Origin: Actinomadura syzygii
Lineage (GTDB): Bacteria > Actinomycetota > Actinomycetes > Streptosporangiales > Streptosporangiaceae
NCBI RefSeq assembly: GCF_008085905.1
Contig: NZ_VSFF01000009.1
Coordinates: 434,001-498,000 of the forward strand
DNA length: 64,000 bases
Direction of reading: 5' to 3'
Below the pieces are notes generated by a model. That model did no database searches. It was not told where the DNA came from and worked only from the letters and a program-made list of their open reading frames with translations. Below, piece after piece: positions 53,281 to 62,352 of this stretch. Positions within the stretch are counted from its first letter, which is position 1. The number at the start of each line of letters is the position of its first letter. The position numbers and the translations under genes are program-made.

Positions 53281-53283
53281 GGG

Positions 53284-53315
53284 AAAACAAAAACCGCCCG
53301 CGATCAGCGGGCGGT
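53284..53315 (-). terminator. Intrinsic terminator or attenuator just upstream of the tRNA array
   Basis: On the minus strand, stem ACCGCCCGC / GCGGGCGGT with a 5-nt loop is followed by TTTTTGTTTT and then, 3 bp on, tRNA-Ser. Any minus-strand transcript that makes the tRNAs from an upstream promoter must pass it, and no room exists for a promoter between the two. That makes a regulatory attenuator possible. Alternatively it ends an unseen small RNA. Confidence 0.8.
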
Positions 53316-53334
53316 CGGCGACGGGACGCGCGAT

Positions 53335-53394
53335 TCACGTCCCTCGACGGCACCCGAGATCAGAACGACGGCTGTGCATTCGATGACGACGCAT
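53335..53394 (-). CDS. Candidate 19-codon leader peptide before the tRNA array
   Basis: ATG 8 bp after GGAAGGG. The peptide MRRHRMHSRRSDLGCRRGT has 7 Arg (five CGT and two CGA, rare here), 2 His, 2 Met and 2 Ser. These are the four amino acids served by the tRNAs downstream. Its stop is 20 bp before the terminator stem, as in amino-acid attenuators. A GGGACG/CGTCCC hairpin forms around the stop. Arg-rich short frames arise by chance in GC-rich DNA, so this is a hypothesis. Apart from the two operators below, nothing else is seen in 53281-53619. Confidence 0.35.
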   Translation of the reverse strand: MRRHRMHSRRSDLGCRRGT

Positions 53395-53533
53395 ATCCCC
53401 TGCCCTTCCGATCCCGTTTCGGCTACGTCCCTCATTCTGCCGGGCCCGGCTACGCCCCGGCAAACCATTTACCGGTGCCCCGCCGACGGATGCGGCACGC
53501 GGGGCCCCGCGCCACCGACCCGCATGCTCCAGG

Positions 53534-53549
53534 ATACCCCAGAGGGTAT
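53534..53549. promoter_or_regulatory. CstR/CsoR-type operator 1
   Basis: ATACCC-CAGA-GGGTAT, perfect 6-bp arms, 71 bp before the persulfide dioxygenase start. It matches the ATACCC/GGGTAT form of persulfide-sensing CstR (CsoR-family) sites. Confidence 0.7.
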
Positions 53550-53586
53550 TTGCCATCGCTTCCCTCCCTCGGCTACCGTGACGACT

Positions 53587-53602
53587 ATACCCCCTGGGGT
53601 AT
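53587..53602. promoter_or_regulatory. CstR/CsoR-type operator 2
   Basis: ATACCCC-CT-GGGGTAT-type dyad 18 bp before the start of the persulfide dioxygenase gene. A second copy of the same motif as at 53534, placed where a repressor would block the promoter. Confidence 0.75.
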
Positions 53603-53619
53603 CCGACGGAGGAGGTCCA

Positions 53620-54975
53620 GTGATCGAGATCGTTGCGATGGACACGCCGTCGCTCGGCGACCGCAGCTACCTGGTGACGGACGGGACGGTCGCGTTCGTC
53701 GTCGACCCGCAGCGCGACATCGACCGGATGCTCGCGGCGGCCCGCGAGCGGTGCGTGCGGATCGTGGACGTGTTCGAGACACACGTCCACAACGACTACG
53801 TGACCGGCGGCCTGGCGCTGGCCCGCGCCACCGGCGCCGCGTACCACCTCAACGCCGCCGATCCGGTGGCCTTCGCGCACGACCCGGTCGGCGACGGCGA
53901 CGTGATCGAGGTGGGGACGGAGATGCGCGTGCGGGCCCTCGCCACGCCGGGCCACACGTTCACGCACCTGTCCTACGTGCTGGACGCGCCCGGACGGCCG
54001 CCCGCCGTGTTCACCGGCGGGTCGCTGCTGTACGGGACGTCCGGGCGGCCCGACCTGCTCGGGGCGGAGCACGCCTCCGAGCTGGCGGCGGCGCAGTACG
54101 GCTCGGCGCACCGGCTGGCGGACGAGCTGCCCGACGAAGCCGAGATCTTCCCGACCCACGGGTTCGGCAGCTTCTGCTCGGCCACCCAGTCGCAGGCCGC
54201 GTCCTCGACCATCGGACGGGAACGGCGCGGCAACCCGGTCCTGACCCTGGACGAGGCGGCGTACGTGGAATCGCTCCTCGCCGGGCTCGACGCCCACCCC
54301 GCCTACTACGCCCACATGGAGCCGATCAACACCGCCGGGCCGCAGGCGCCCGACCTGTCGCCGCCGCGCCGCGCCGACGCGGCCGAGCTGCGCCGCCGCA
54401 TCCAGGACGGCGAATGGGTCGTCGACCTGCGCTCCCGGACGGCGTTCGCCGCCGGTCACATGGCCGGAACGCTCAACTTCGGGCTGGACGGAAGCCTCGC
54501 CACCTACCTGGGCTGGCTCATCCCGTGGGGAACGCCGCTGACCCTGCTCGGCCGGACGGCCGACGACGTGGCGGCCGCCCAGCGGGAGCTGGTGCGCATC
54601 GGCGTCGACCGGCCCGCCGCGTCCGCCACCGGCGGGCCGGAGCAGTGGGCGGGCGCCGAGGAACTCGCGAGCCACCAGGTCGCCTCGTTCGCCGACCTGG
54701 CCGCCGTGCGGCACCACCGCCCGGTCACGGTCCTGGACGTCCGCCGCGATGCGGAATGGGACGAGTCGCACGTCGAAGGCGCCGTCCACGTCCCGCTGCA
54801 CGACCTGCCCGCCCGCCTCGGCCAGGTTCCGCCCGGCGAGGTGTGGGTGCACTGCGGCACCGGATACCGGGCGTCCACCGCCGCCTCACTGCTGGCCGCC
54901 GCCGGGCGCCGCGTCGTGGTCGTCGACGACGAGTACGGCTCCGCCGCCCGGACCGGACTGGCCATCGTGTGCTGA
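53620..54975 (+). CDS. CstB-like persulfide dioxygenase-rhodanese fusion
   Basis: 451 residues from GTG (ggagg site). The N-terminal metallo-beta-lactamase-fold, iron-dependent persulfide dioxygenase has 'FETHVHNDYVTGG' and 'TPGHTFTHLSY'. Next is a rhodanese-like domain without catalytic Cys ('VVDLRSRTAFAAGHMAG'), then a C-terminal rhodanese with active Cys in 'VHCGTGYRAS'. This is the domain order of CstB, which oxidises persulfides to thiosulfate or sulfite. Two CstR-type operators precede it; rhodanese and TauE genes follow. Confidence 0.9.
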   Translation: MIEIVAMDTPSLGDRSYLVTDGTVAFVVDPQRDIDRMLAAARERCVRIVDVFETHVHNDYVTGGLALARATGAAYHLNAADPVAFAHDPVGDGDVIEVGTEMRVRALATPGHTFTHLSYVLDAPGRPPAVFTGGSLLYGTSGRPDLLGAEHASELAAAQYGSAHRLADELPDEAEIFPTHGFGSFCSATQSQAASSTIGRERRGNPVLTLDEAAYVESLLAGLDAHPAYYAHMEPINTAGPQAPDLSPPRRADAAELRRRIQDGEWVVDLRSRTAFAAGHMAGTLNFGLDGSLATYLGWLIPWGTPLTLLGRTADDVAAAQRELVRIGVDRPAASATGGPEQWAGAEELASHQVASFADLAAVRHHRPVTVLDVRRDAEWDESHVEGAVHVPLHDLPARLGQVPPGEVWVHCGTGYRASTAASLLAAAGRRVVVVDDEYGSAARTGLAIVC

Positions 54976-55095
54976 CCGGTCACGGCCGCGCCACCCGCGT
55001 GACCCGCGCGGCCCCGCCCGCCCCGGTCTCGGACCCGGCCCGCACCGGGCCCGGGACCGGCCTGACGCCGACACCCCGTTCGAGGTGAAACCCAG

Positions 55096-55674
55096 ATGAC
55101 CACCCTCCCCGCCACCGTCGAGACCGCGGACCTGCGCGAGCGCCTCGCCGCGCCGGACGCCCCGCGGATCCTGGACGTCCGCACGCCGGGCGAGTTCGCC
55201 GCGGCGCACATCCCCGGCTCCTACAACGTCCCGCTCGACACCCTCCGCGAGCATCGTGCCGACCTGCGCGCCCATCTGGACGAGATCGTCCTGGTCTGCC
55301 GGAGCGGCAACCGCGCGGCGCGGGCCGAGCGCGTCCTCGCCGCGGACGGGACGACCGGCGCGCACGTCCTGACCGGCGGGATCGTCGCCTGGGAGGCGGC
55401 GGGCGCACCGCTCGACCGGGGCCGGGCCCGCTGGGACCTGGAGCGGCAGGTCCGCCTGGTCGCCGGGGTCCTCGTGCTGGTCGGCGTGCTCGGCGCGCTG
55501 GCCGTTCCCCCGCTGGTGTGGCTGGCCGCCGCCATCGGCGTCGGGCTGACCGCGGCCGCGCTGACCGGCACCTGCCTGATGGGGATGCTGCTGGCCCGCC
55601 TGCCGTTCAACCGCGCGCCGGTCTGCGACGCCGCCGGAGTGGCCGCCCTGCTGCGGGACCGGGCGCCGCGATGA
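55096..55674 (+). CDS. Membrane-anchored rhodanese
   Basis: 192 residues. The rhodanese domain (1-110) has catalytic Cys in 'LVCRSGNRAARAE', followed by two transmembrane helices (DUF2892-like 'LVAGVLVLVGVLGALAVPPL'). Carries sulfane sulfur near the membrane, probably between the dioxygenase and the TauE exporter. It lies 120 bp after the fusion gene and overlaps TauE by 4 bp. Confidence 0.9.
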   Translation: MTTLPATVETADLRERLAAPDAPRILDVRTPGEFAAAHIPGSYNVPLDTLREHRADLRAHLDEIVLVCRSGNRAARAERVLAADGTTGAHVLTGGIVAWEAAGAPLDRGRARWDLERQVRLVAGVLVLVGVLGALAVPPLVWLAAAIGVGLTAAALTGTCLMGMLLARLPFNRAPVCDAAGVAALLRDRAPR

Positions 55675-56621
55675 CGCTCGCGCTCACCTTGGCCGCCGCG
55701 CTGGCGATCGGGGCCTCGCTCGGCCTGCTCGGCGGCGGGGGCTCCATCCTCACCGTCCCGCTCCTCGTGTACGTGGCGGGCGTGGACACGAAGCAGGCCA
55801 TCGCGATGTCGCTGTTCGTCGTGGGCGCGAGCGCACTGGCCGGGGTGCTGCCGCACGCCCGCGCCGGACGGGTCCGCTGGCGCACCGGGCTGCTGTTCGG
55901 CGCCGCCGGGATGGCCGGCGCCTACGGCGGGGGACGCCTCGCCGCCTACCTTCCGGCCGGGGCGCTGCTGGCCGCGTTCGCCGTCATGATGGCCGTCACC
56001 GCCGCCGCGATGCTGCGCCGCCGCGACCGGGACGACGCCCCGGCGGACCGGCCCGCCGGACGGCCGGTCGCCCGGATCGTCCTCGAAGGCGTCTCGGTCG
56101 GGCTGGTCACCGGGCTGGTCGGGGCGGGCGGCGGGTTCCTCGTCGTGCCCGCCCTGGTGCTGCTCGGCGGCCTCTCGATGCCCGCGGCCGTCGGCACCTC
56201 GCTGCTGGTCATCGCGATGAAGTCGTTCGCGGGCCTGGCCGGGTACCTGCACGGCGTCCAACTGGACTGGAGGCTCACCCTGGCGGTCACCGCCGCGGCC
56301 GTCCTCGGGGGCGTCCCGGGATCGCGGCTCGCCGGACGGGTCGACCCCGCGCGGCTGCGCCGCGCCTTCGGATGGTTCGTCCTGGTCATGGCCGCGTTCG
56401 TGCTCGCCGGACAGGCGCCGCCCGAGGCCCGGCACGTCCTGACCGCGATTCCCGGCACCGGGACGGCGCTCGTCGTCGCCACGCTGGCGGTCGGCGCCGT
56501 GGCGGTGCTGGGCGGCAGGCCGTGCAAGGCGCCCCTTCGCGCCGCTCCGCCCCGACGGTGTTGGCGGCACTGGCTGGACGTGGGAATATCAGCCGTCCGA
56601 CGTGCGTCTGGATACCCATAG
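55671..56621 (+). CDS. TauE/SafE-family sulfite exporter
   Basis: 316 residues, eight hydrophobic helices in two halves, each with the family's 'GGGGSILTVPLLVYVAGV' / 'GAGGGFLVVPALVLLGG' motif. Exports sulfite or thiosulfate made by the upstream enzymes. The last 35 residues are not hydrophobic and look foreign to the family. The stop codon lies inside a third CstR-type operator, suggesting that a rearrangement formed this end. Confidence 0.88.
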   Translation: MTLALTLAAALAIGASLGLLGGGGSILTVPLLVYVAGVDTKQAIAMSLFVVGASALAGVLPHARAGRVRWRTGLLFGAAGMAGAYGGGRLAAYLPAGALLAAFAVMMAVTAAAMLRRRDRDDAPADRPAGRPVARIVLEGVSVGLVTGLVGAGGGFLVVPALVLLGGLSMPAAVGTSLLVIAMKSFAGLAGYLHGVQLDWRLTLAVTAAAVLGGVPGSRLAGRVDPARLRRAFGWFVLVMAAFVLAGQAPPEARHVLTAIPGTGTALVVATLAVGAVAVLGGRPCKAPLRAAPPRRCWRHWLDVGISAVRRASGYP

Positions 56622-56627
56622 GGGTAT
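56612..56627. promoter_or_regulatory. CstR/CsoR-type operator 3
   Basis: ATACCC-ATAG-GGGTAT overlapping the TauE stop codon. Normally such a site precedes a sulfur gene; here only a short gene remnant follows. Confidence 0.65.
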
Positions 56628-56738
56628 ATCTGGGACGGCGCGGCCGAGCGCCCCGAGAAGGCGCGCGAGAACGCGGGCACCGAGCAGGCCGAGATCGACC
56701 GCGCCCAACTGGAGAAACCGTTCCTGGCCCTCGCTTGA
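56622..56738 (+). pseudogene. Gene remnant, C-terminal fragment
   Basis: A 38-codon stretch with coding-like GC3 and no ATG, in the same frame as TauE after its stop. It reads 'WDGAAERPEKARENAGTEQA' and ends 'LEKPFLALA'. It looks like the tail of a lost gene. Its position after a CstR-type operator suggests deletion of a CstR-controlled gene. I do not recognise the parent protein. Confidence 0.4.
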
Positions 56739-56755
56739 ACGCGCGCCCGGCCTTC

Positions 56756-57811
56756 TTAGCCGCTGGTCCCGCTCTCCAGGATGGAAACGATGGAGAACAG
56801 CGAGAAACAGATGCTGCCGAGCCCCACCAGAACGCGGGCCGCGACCAGCACCGCGGAATCCGCCGACTCGAAGAGGAACGTCGACAGGTACAGGCACAGC
56901 AAGGCCGTACCGACCGGAATCAGCGGAACCCGATTCGCCAAAGGCGCTTCTCGCCGCCAGACGAGCGCGAGCAGCAGCACCTTGCTGAGAATGCTCCAGC
57001 AGATGAACCCCAGCCCGATCAGCACGTAAAGGGCGGCCAGTTGGGACGAGCGGGTGTGCACGGAGAGGACGATCAGAGCCCACGCGATCCCGATGGCTCC
57101 CAGGACGGCGGCCGCGCCGGGCCAGAGGACGCGCTCCCGCGGCGTGTAGGTGTTCTGGATCTGCCGCAGAATGCTGGCCACCAGCCCGATGAGGCATGTG
57201 CAGACGAGCGCGAGGCCGATCATCACGTGCGCGGCGGTGAAGCGTCCCGCCGAGTCCCCGCCTCCCCCGCCCGCCAGCAGCAGAAAGGCCCACGCCCAGG
57301 TGGCCAGGGCCGCGAGGACCGGGAGCGTCGACAGGATCCGCACGGTGGACGGGCCGAACGGCGCCGGTGAAAGCGGCGGCGACCCTTCCGGCAGCGCCGA
57401 ATTCTCGCTGATGAGAAGGAACCGCGTCGAGACCGTGGCGACGCACGAGACGCACACGCAGACCATGCCGACACCGAAGATCACATGTCCGGCGACGAAA
57501 TCGGGCGGCGATCGCGGGGTCCTGGCGAGGAGGTAGAGCCCGTAACCCGTGGCGACACCGCTGACCGCGAATCCGAAAACCGGGTAGAGCACCCGGTCCA
57601 GCGCGGTGTAGCGGCCGATGAGCTGCCTGATGATCGTGGCGGCGGTGGCGAACAGGCAGAGGCAGATCGCCGCCAGGAATATGAGCACCAGTCCGGCGAC
57701 ACGTGCGCTCGGCCCGGCGGAATGCCCGAGTACGTATCCCCCCAGCGCGGCTGAGACGGCGCCCATGACCACGGGTATCGCGCGGAACAGAAGGCTGATC
57801 TTGTAGTTCAC
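56756..57811 (-). CDS. YhiM-like inner membrane protein (DUF2776)
   Basis: 351 residues, ten hydrophobic helices. Strong resemblance to E. coli YhiM is visible in 'DFVAGHVIFGVGMVCVCVS', 'LLALVWRREAPLANRVPLIP' and the C-terminal 'LVGLGSICFSLFSIVSILE'. YhiM has been tied to acid or low-oxygen conditions in enterics; the molecular role is unknown. GTG start coupled by 4 bp to a 12-codon upstream ORF. The family is mostly proteobacterial, so transfer is possible. Confidence 0.88.
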   Translation of the reverse strand: MNYKISLLFRAIPVVMGAVSAALGGYVLGHSAGPSARVAGLVLIFLAAICLCLFATAATIIRQLIGRYTALDRVLYPVFGFAVSGVATGYGLYLLARTPRSPPDFVAGHVIFGVGMVCVCVSCVATVSTRFLLISENSALPEGSPPLSPAPFGPSTVRILSTLPVLAALATWAWAFLLLAGGGGGDSAGRFTAAHVMIGLALVCTCLIGLVASILRQIQNTYTPRERVLWPGAAAVLGAIGIAWALIVLSVHTRSSQLAALYVLIGLGFICWSILSKVLLLALVWRREAPLANRVPLIPVGTALLCLYLSTFLFESADSAVLVAARVLVGLGSICFSLFSIVSILESGTSG

Positions 57812-57846
57812 CGAGCCCCCGGAGGGACGGCGTCGGAGTCCGTCAT
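57808..57846 (-). CDS. 12-codon upstream ORF coupled to the YhiM-like gene
   Basis: ATG with GAAAGGA 8-9 bp upstream; encodes MTDSDAVPPGAR and ends TGA overlapping the GTG of the YhiM-like gene. The latter has no ribosome site of its own, so translation probably depends on this mini-ORF. Confidence 0.5.
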   Translation of the reverse strand: MTDSDAVPPGAR

Positions 57847-57866
57847 CGTGCCGGTCCTTTCACACA

Positions 57867-58151
57867 TCAGATGACGGCGATGCAGAGGACGGCGACCGCG
57901 ATCGATACGGCGGCCAGCAGCGGCAGCCACGTTCGGACGGCGGACTCTCCCGCCTCCGGAGCCGCTCCCCCGCCGGTTCGCCGTGCCCGGAGGGCGACGT
58001 GCCGGACACCGCCCGCCACCGGCCCTGCCAGGCATGCCACTGCGATCAGGACGATGCCGCCCGCCCAGTCCCCGCTCCCCAGCCGGAAGAGGATCTGCGC
58101 GCCCATCAGGACGGCCGCGCACAGCCAGAACAGCGGCGGCGGGCGGCGCAT
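57867..58151 (-). CDS. Small membrane protein, unknown
   Basis: 94 residues with hydrophobic helices at about 7-22, 28-46 and 73-93 and a charged, Gly/Ala-rich middle. It starts 3 bp after the cytochrome oxidase subunit I stop, so the two are co-transcribed. It could be a small oxidase-associated subunit, which is inference from position only. Confidence 0.65.
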   Translation of the reverse strand: MRRPPPLFWLCAAVLMGAQILFRLGSGDWAGGIVLIAVACLAGPVAGGVRHVALRARRTGGGAAPEAGESAVRTWLPLLAAVSIAVAVLCIAVI

Positions 58152-58154
58152 CGG

Positions 58155-59846
58155 TCAGTCCCTCCCGGCCCGGGAACCGCCCTGGGTGAGATAGGCGTCG
58201 GCCAAGTCGGTGCCGAGATGCGGATGGTGCAGGTCGAACGCGGGACGCTCCGAGCGGATCGCCGGAATGGAGTTGAAGTTGTGCCGGGGCGGCGGGCAGG
58301 ACGTCACCCATTCCAGGGAGTTCCCGGTTCCCCACGGGTCGTTCGACTCCACTCTCTTCCCCGTTCTCCACGTCACATAGACGTTGAAAAGGAACGGCAG
58401 CGTAGACGCACCGAGGACGAAGGAGAAGATCGAGGACACGTGGTTCAACGGCTCGAAGATATCGGCGTAGTCGGCGTACCGCCGGGGCATGCCCCAGGCG
58501 CCGAGCCAGTGCTGGACGAGGAACGTGCCGTGGAACCCGATGAACAGCAGCCAGAAGTGGATTTTCGCCAGCCTCTCGTCGAGCAGTTTCCCCGTGAACT
58601 TCGGCCACCAGAAGTAGAAACCCGCGTACATGCTGAACACCACGGTCCCGAAGACCACGTAGTGGAAGTGCGCGACGACGAAGTAGGTGTCGGAGAGCTG
58701 GAAGTCCATGGGCGGGGACGCCAGGATCACGCCGGTCAGCCCGCCGAAGAGGAACGTCACGAGGAACCCCACGGCGAAGAGCATCGGCGCCTCGAAGGTG
58801 AGCTGGCCGCGCCACATCGTCCCGACCCAGTTGAAGAACTTCACCCCGGTCGGAACCGCGATGAGGAACGACATGAAGGAGAAGAACGGCAGCAGCACCT
58901 GGCCGGTGACGAACATGTGGTGCGCCCACACGGTGATCGACAGCCCGGCGATCGCGATCGTCGCGAACACCAGGCCGATATAGCCGAAGAGCGGTTTTCG
59001 GCTGAACACCGGAATGATCTCACTGATGATGCCGAAGAACGGCAGCGCGATGATATAGACCTCGGGATGGCCGAAGAACCAGAACAGATGCTGCCACAGC
59101 AGCGTGCCGCCGTTCGCGCCGTCGAAGATGTGCGCGCCGAGTTTCCGGTCGGCCTCCAGCGCCGCGAGCGCGCCCGCGAGCACCGGGAAGGCCAGCAGGA
59201 TCAGAATGGAGGTCAGTAGAACGTTCCAGGTGAACAACGACATTCGGAACATCGTCATCCCGGGCGCGCGCATGCACAGGATGGTGGTGATGAAGTTGAC
59301 CGCGCCGAGAATGGTGCCGACGCCCGAAAGCACCAGGCCCGTCACCCACAGGTCGCCGCCGATACCGGGCGACCGGACCGGGTCGGAAAGCGTGGCATAG
59401 GCCGTCCAGCCGAAACCGGCCGCCCCGTTCGGGGTGAGGAACCCGCTCACGGCGACGATCCCGCCGAACAGGTAGAGCCAGTACGAGATCATGTTCAGCC
59501 GCGGGAACGCCACGTCCGGCGCGCCGAGCTGCAGCGGCATGATCGCGTTGGCGAACCCGGCGAACAGCGGCGTCGCGAACAGCAGCAGCATGATCGTGCC
59601 GTGCATGGTGAACAGCTGGTTGAACTGCTCGTTGCTCATCAATTGGAGGCCGGGCCGCAGCAGCTCGGCGCGGATCGCCAGCGCGAGCAGCCCGCCGAAC
59701 ATGAAGAAGCAGAACGAGGTGATCAGGTACATGTACCCGATCACCTTGTGGTCGGTGGACGAGAGCCAGGACGCGATGATGCGCCCCTTGGACGTCCTCG
59801 GCCGGGCGATCCGCGGCGCCGGCGACCGCTGTTCGAGCATGCTCAC
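58155..59846 (-). CDS. ctaD: Cytochrome c oxidase subunit I
   Basis: 563 residues, twelve helices. Haem-copper oxidase landmarks are 'LFWFFGHPEVYIIALPFFG' (Cu-B His and cross-linked Tyr), 'WAHHMFVTG' and 'SDTYFVVAHFHYVVFGT'. It stands alone without subunits II and III, so it is probably the second ctaD copy that many actinomycetes carry, able to join the main aa3 complex under special conditions. Followed by a small membrane protein and a YhiM homologue. Confidence 0.94.
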   Translation of the reverse strand: MSMLEQRSPAPRIARPRTSKGRIIASWLSSTDHKVIGYMYLITSFCFFMFGGLLALAIRAELLRPGLQLMSNEQFNQLFTMHGTIMLLLFATPLFAGFANAIMPLQLGAPDVAFPRLNMISYWLYLFGGIVAVSGFLTPNGAAGFGWTAYATLSDPVRSPGIGGDLWVTGLVLSGVGTILGAVNFITTILCMRAPGMTMFRMSLFTWNVLLTSILILLAFPVLAGALAALEADRKLGAHIFDGANGGTLLWQHLFWFFGHPEVYIIALPFFGIISEIIPVFSRKPLFGYIGLVFATIAIAGLSITVWAHHMFVTGQVLLPFFSFMSFLIAVPTGVKFFNWVGTMWRGQLTFEAPMLFAVGFLVTFLFGGLTGVILASPPMDFQLSDTYFVVAHFHYVVFGTVVFSMYAGFYFWWPKFTGKLLDERLAKIHFWLLFIGFHGTFLVQHWLGAWGMPRRYADYADIFEPLNHVSSIFSFVLGASTLPFLFNVYVTWRTGKRVESNDPWGTGNSLEWVTSCPPPRHNFNSIPAIRSERPAFDLHHPHLGTDLADAYLTQGGSRAGRD

Positions 59847-60165
59847 GGGCCGCTCCGGCGGCCGACCGGAATTTTGGCCATAACGGCGCGCGCGAGACGC
59901 GGCCCGGCCGACAGGTTCGCCATCTATTGATCATCGCGAGCCTCTTGATATCGCCAGACCGCCGAGCACCAAAATGCGGGTAATATTCATCTCCGCATGC
60001 CGTGTCGTCCCCGGCGAGATCATCACCGCGCAATGAACAAGTCAAGGTTGCGGAGCATTGCGTTTTTTCGCCCGGCGCGAGTGAACATAGTCGGCTGGAA
60101 TGCTCCGCCCCGGCGGCTGGGACTCATCGTGGGGACCGGAGGGAGCGGCGACCGGAAGGTCTGGA
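59847..60165. other. Intergenic region between ctaD and amt
   Basis: 319 bp between divergent genes, AT-richer than the genome around 59925-60070, so it should hold both promoters. I see no confident GlnR box, riboswitch or terminator in it. Confidence 0.5.
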
Positions 60166-61377
<1,212 letters not shown>

Positions 61378-61449
61378 CAGGGGGATCATGATGCGACGAG
61401 CATTGTCGGCGCTTGCCCGGATCAACGTCGCTCGGGAACGCGGGAACGC

Positions 61450-61950
61450 ATGAACGAGTCGCCCGCGCAGCGCCTTCACCATTTCTACCGGCGCGAGCGC
61501 GCCGAGGCCGCCGCGCTGCGGTCGCGCAAGGCCAAGCCCGCGCCACCGGCGCTCGCCCCGCGCGTCCTGATGGAGGTCGCCGGGGGCGGTGCGGTCGGCG
61601 CGGTCGCGAGGTACCTGCTCACGAAGGCGATCCCCGCGTCCGCGTCGGGGATCCCGTGGAACACCTTCACCGTGAACATCCTCGGCTGCCTCGCCATGGG
61701 GCTGCTGACGACGTACCTGCTCACCGGCAGGCCGCACCCGCTGGCCCGGCCGTTCGCGGTCACCGGCTACCTCGGCGGCTTCACCACGTTCTCGCACCTC
61801 ATCGACGGCATCTACACCCTCGGCGACCACGGGAAGCCGGGCCTCGGGATCGGCTACGCGGTCATGAGCGTCGTCGTCGGCTGGATCGCGGTCGCCGTCG
61901 GCCTCGTCCTCGGGCGCAAGATCCCGCACCACAACTCGGAATCGGCATGA
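61450..61950 (+). CDS. crcB: Fluoride channel Fluc/CrcB, first subunit
   Basis: 166 residues, four helices after a 40-residue basic N-terminal extension. Fluc motifs are 'GGGAVGAVARYLL', 'NTFTVNILGCLAMG' and 'GYLGGFTTFSHLIDG'. Exports fluoride as a dual-topology dimer. ATGA overlap with a second crcB suggests a heterodimer of fixed opposite topologies. No fluoride riboswitch is seen upstream. Confidence 0.9.
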   Translation: MNESPAQRLHHFYRRERAEAAALRSRKAKPAPPALAPRVLMEVAGGGAVGAVARYLLTKAIPASASGIPWNTFTVNILGCLAMGLLTTYLLTGRPHPLARPFAVTGYLGGFTTFSHLIDGIYTLGDHGKPGLGIGYAVMSVVVGWIAVAVGLVLGRKIPHHNSESA

Positions 61951-62318
61951 CCACCTTCGTGGCGGTCCTTCTGGTCTTCGCGGGCGGGGCCGTCGGCGCG
62001 GTGCTCCGCTACGTCATGGACGGCTACGTCAAATCCCTCGCCGGAACGTCCTTTCCGTGGGGGACGCTCACCGTCAACGTCATCGGCGCCGCGCTTCTCG
62101 GCGCCCTGCACGGCGCGGGGACCGACACCGACATCGAGGCGCTGCTCGGCACCGGCCTGTGCGGCGCGCTGACGACGTTCAGCACCTTCGAGCTCGACAC
62201 CGTCCACCTGATCCAGGACCGCGAGTACGGCCGGGTCGCCGCGAACGCGATCGGCAGCCTCGCCCTCGGCTTCCTCGCGTTCATCGCGCTGCACGCCCTC
62301 ACCGCCCACTTCTCCTGA
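61947..62318 (+). CDS. crcB: Fluoride channel Fluc/CrcB, second subunit
   Basis: 123 residues, four helices. 'GGAVGAVLRYVMD', 'GTLTVNVIGAALLG' and 'CGALTTFSTFELD' are the conserved pore elements. Partner of the preceding subunit; lacks its N-terminal extension. Converges on ureC, 34 bp away. Confidence 0.92.
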   Translation: MTTFVAVLLVFAGGAVGAVLRYVMDGYVKSLAGTSFPWGTLTVNVIGAALLGALHGAGTDTDIEALLGTGLCGALTTFSTFELDTVHLIQDREYGRVAANAIGSLALGFLAFIALHALTAHFS

Positions 62319-62352
62319 TCCGGCGGGGCGTCCAGCGCGTCGCGATGAGCGT

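Noticed and set aside
53284..53315. Hairpin read as a plus-strand terminator
   Set aside because: The T run is on the minus-strand side only; on the plus strand it would be preceded by A's and followed by GC.
59847..60165. GlnR box controlling amt
   Set aside because: Only scattered GTNAC-like half-sites without the expected spacing.
61378..61449. Fluoride riboswitch before crcB
   Set aside because: The short gap has none of the conserved crcB-motif elements that I could recognise.
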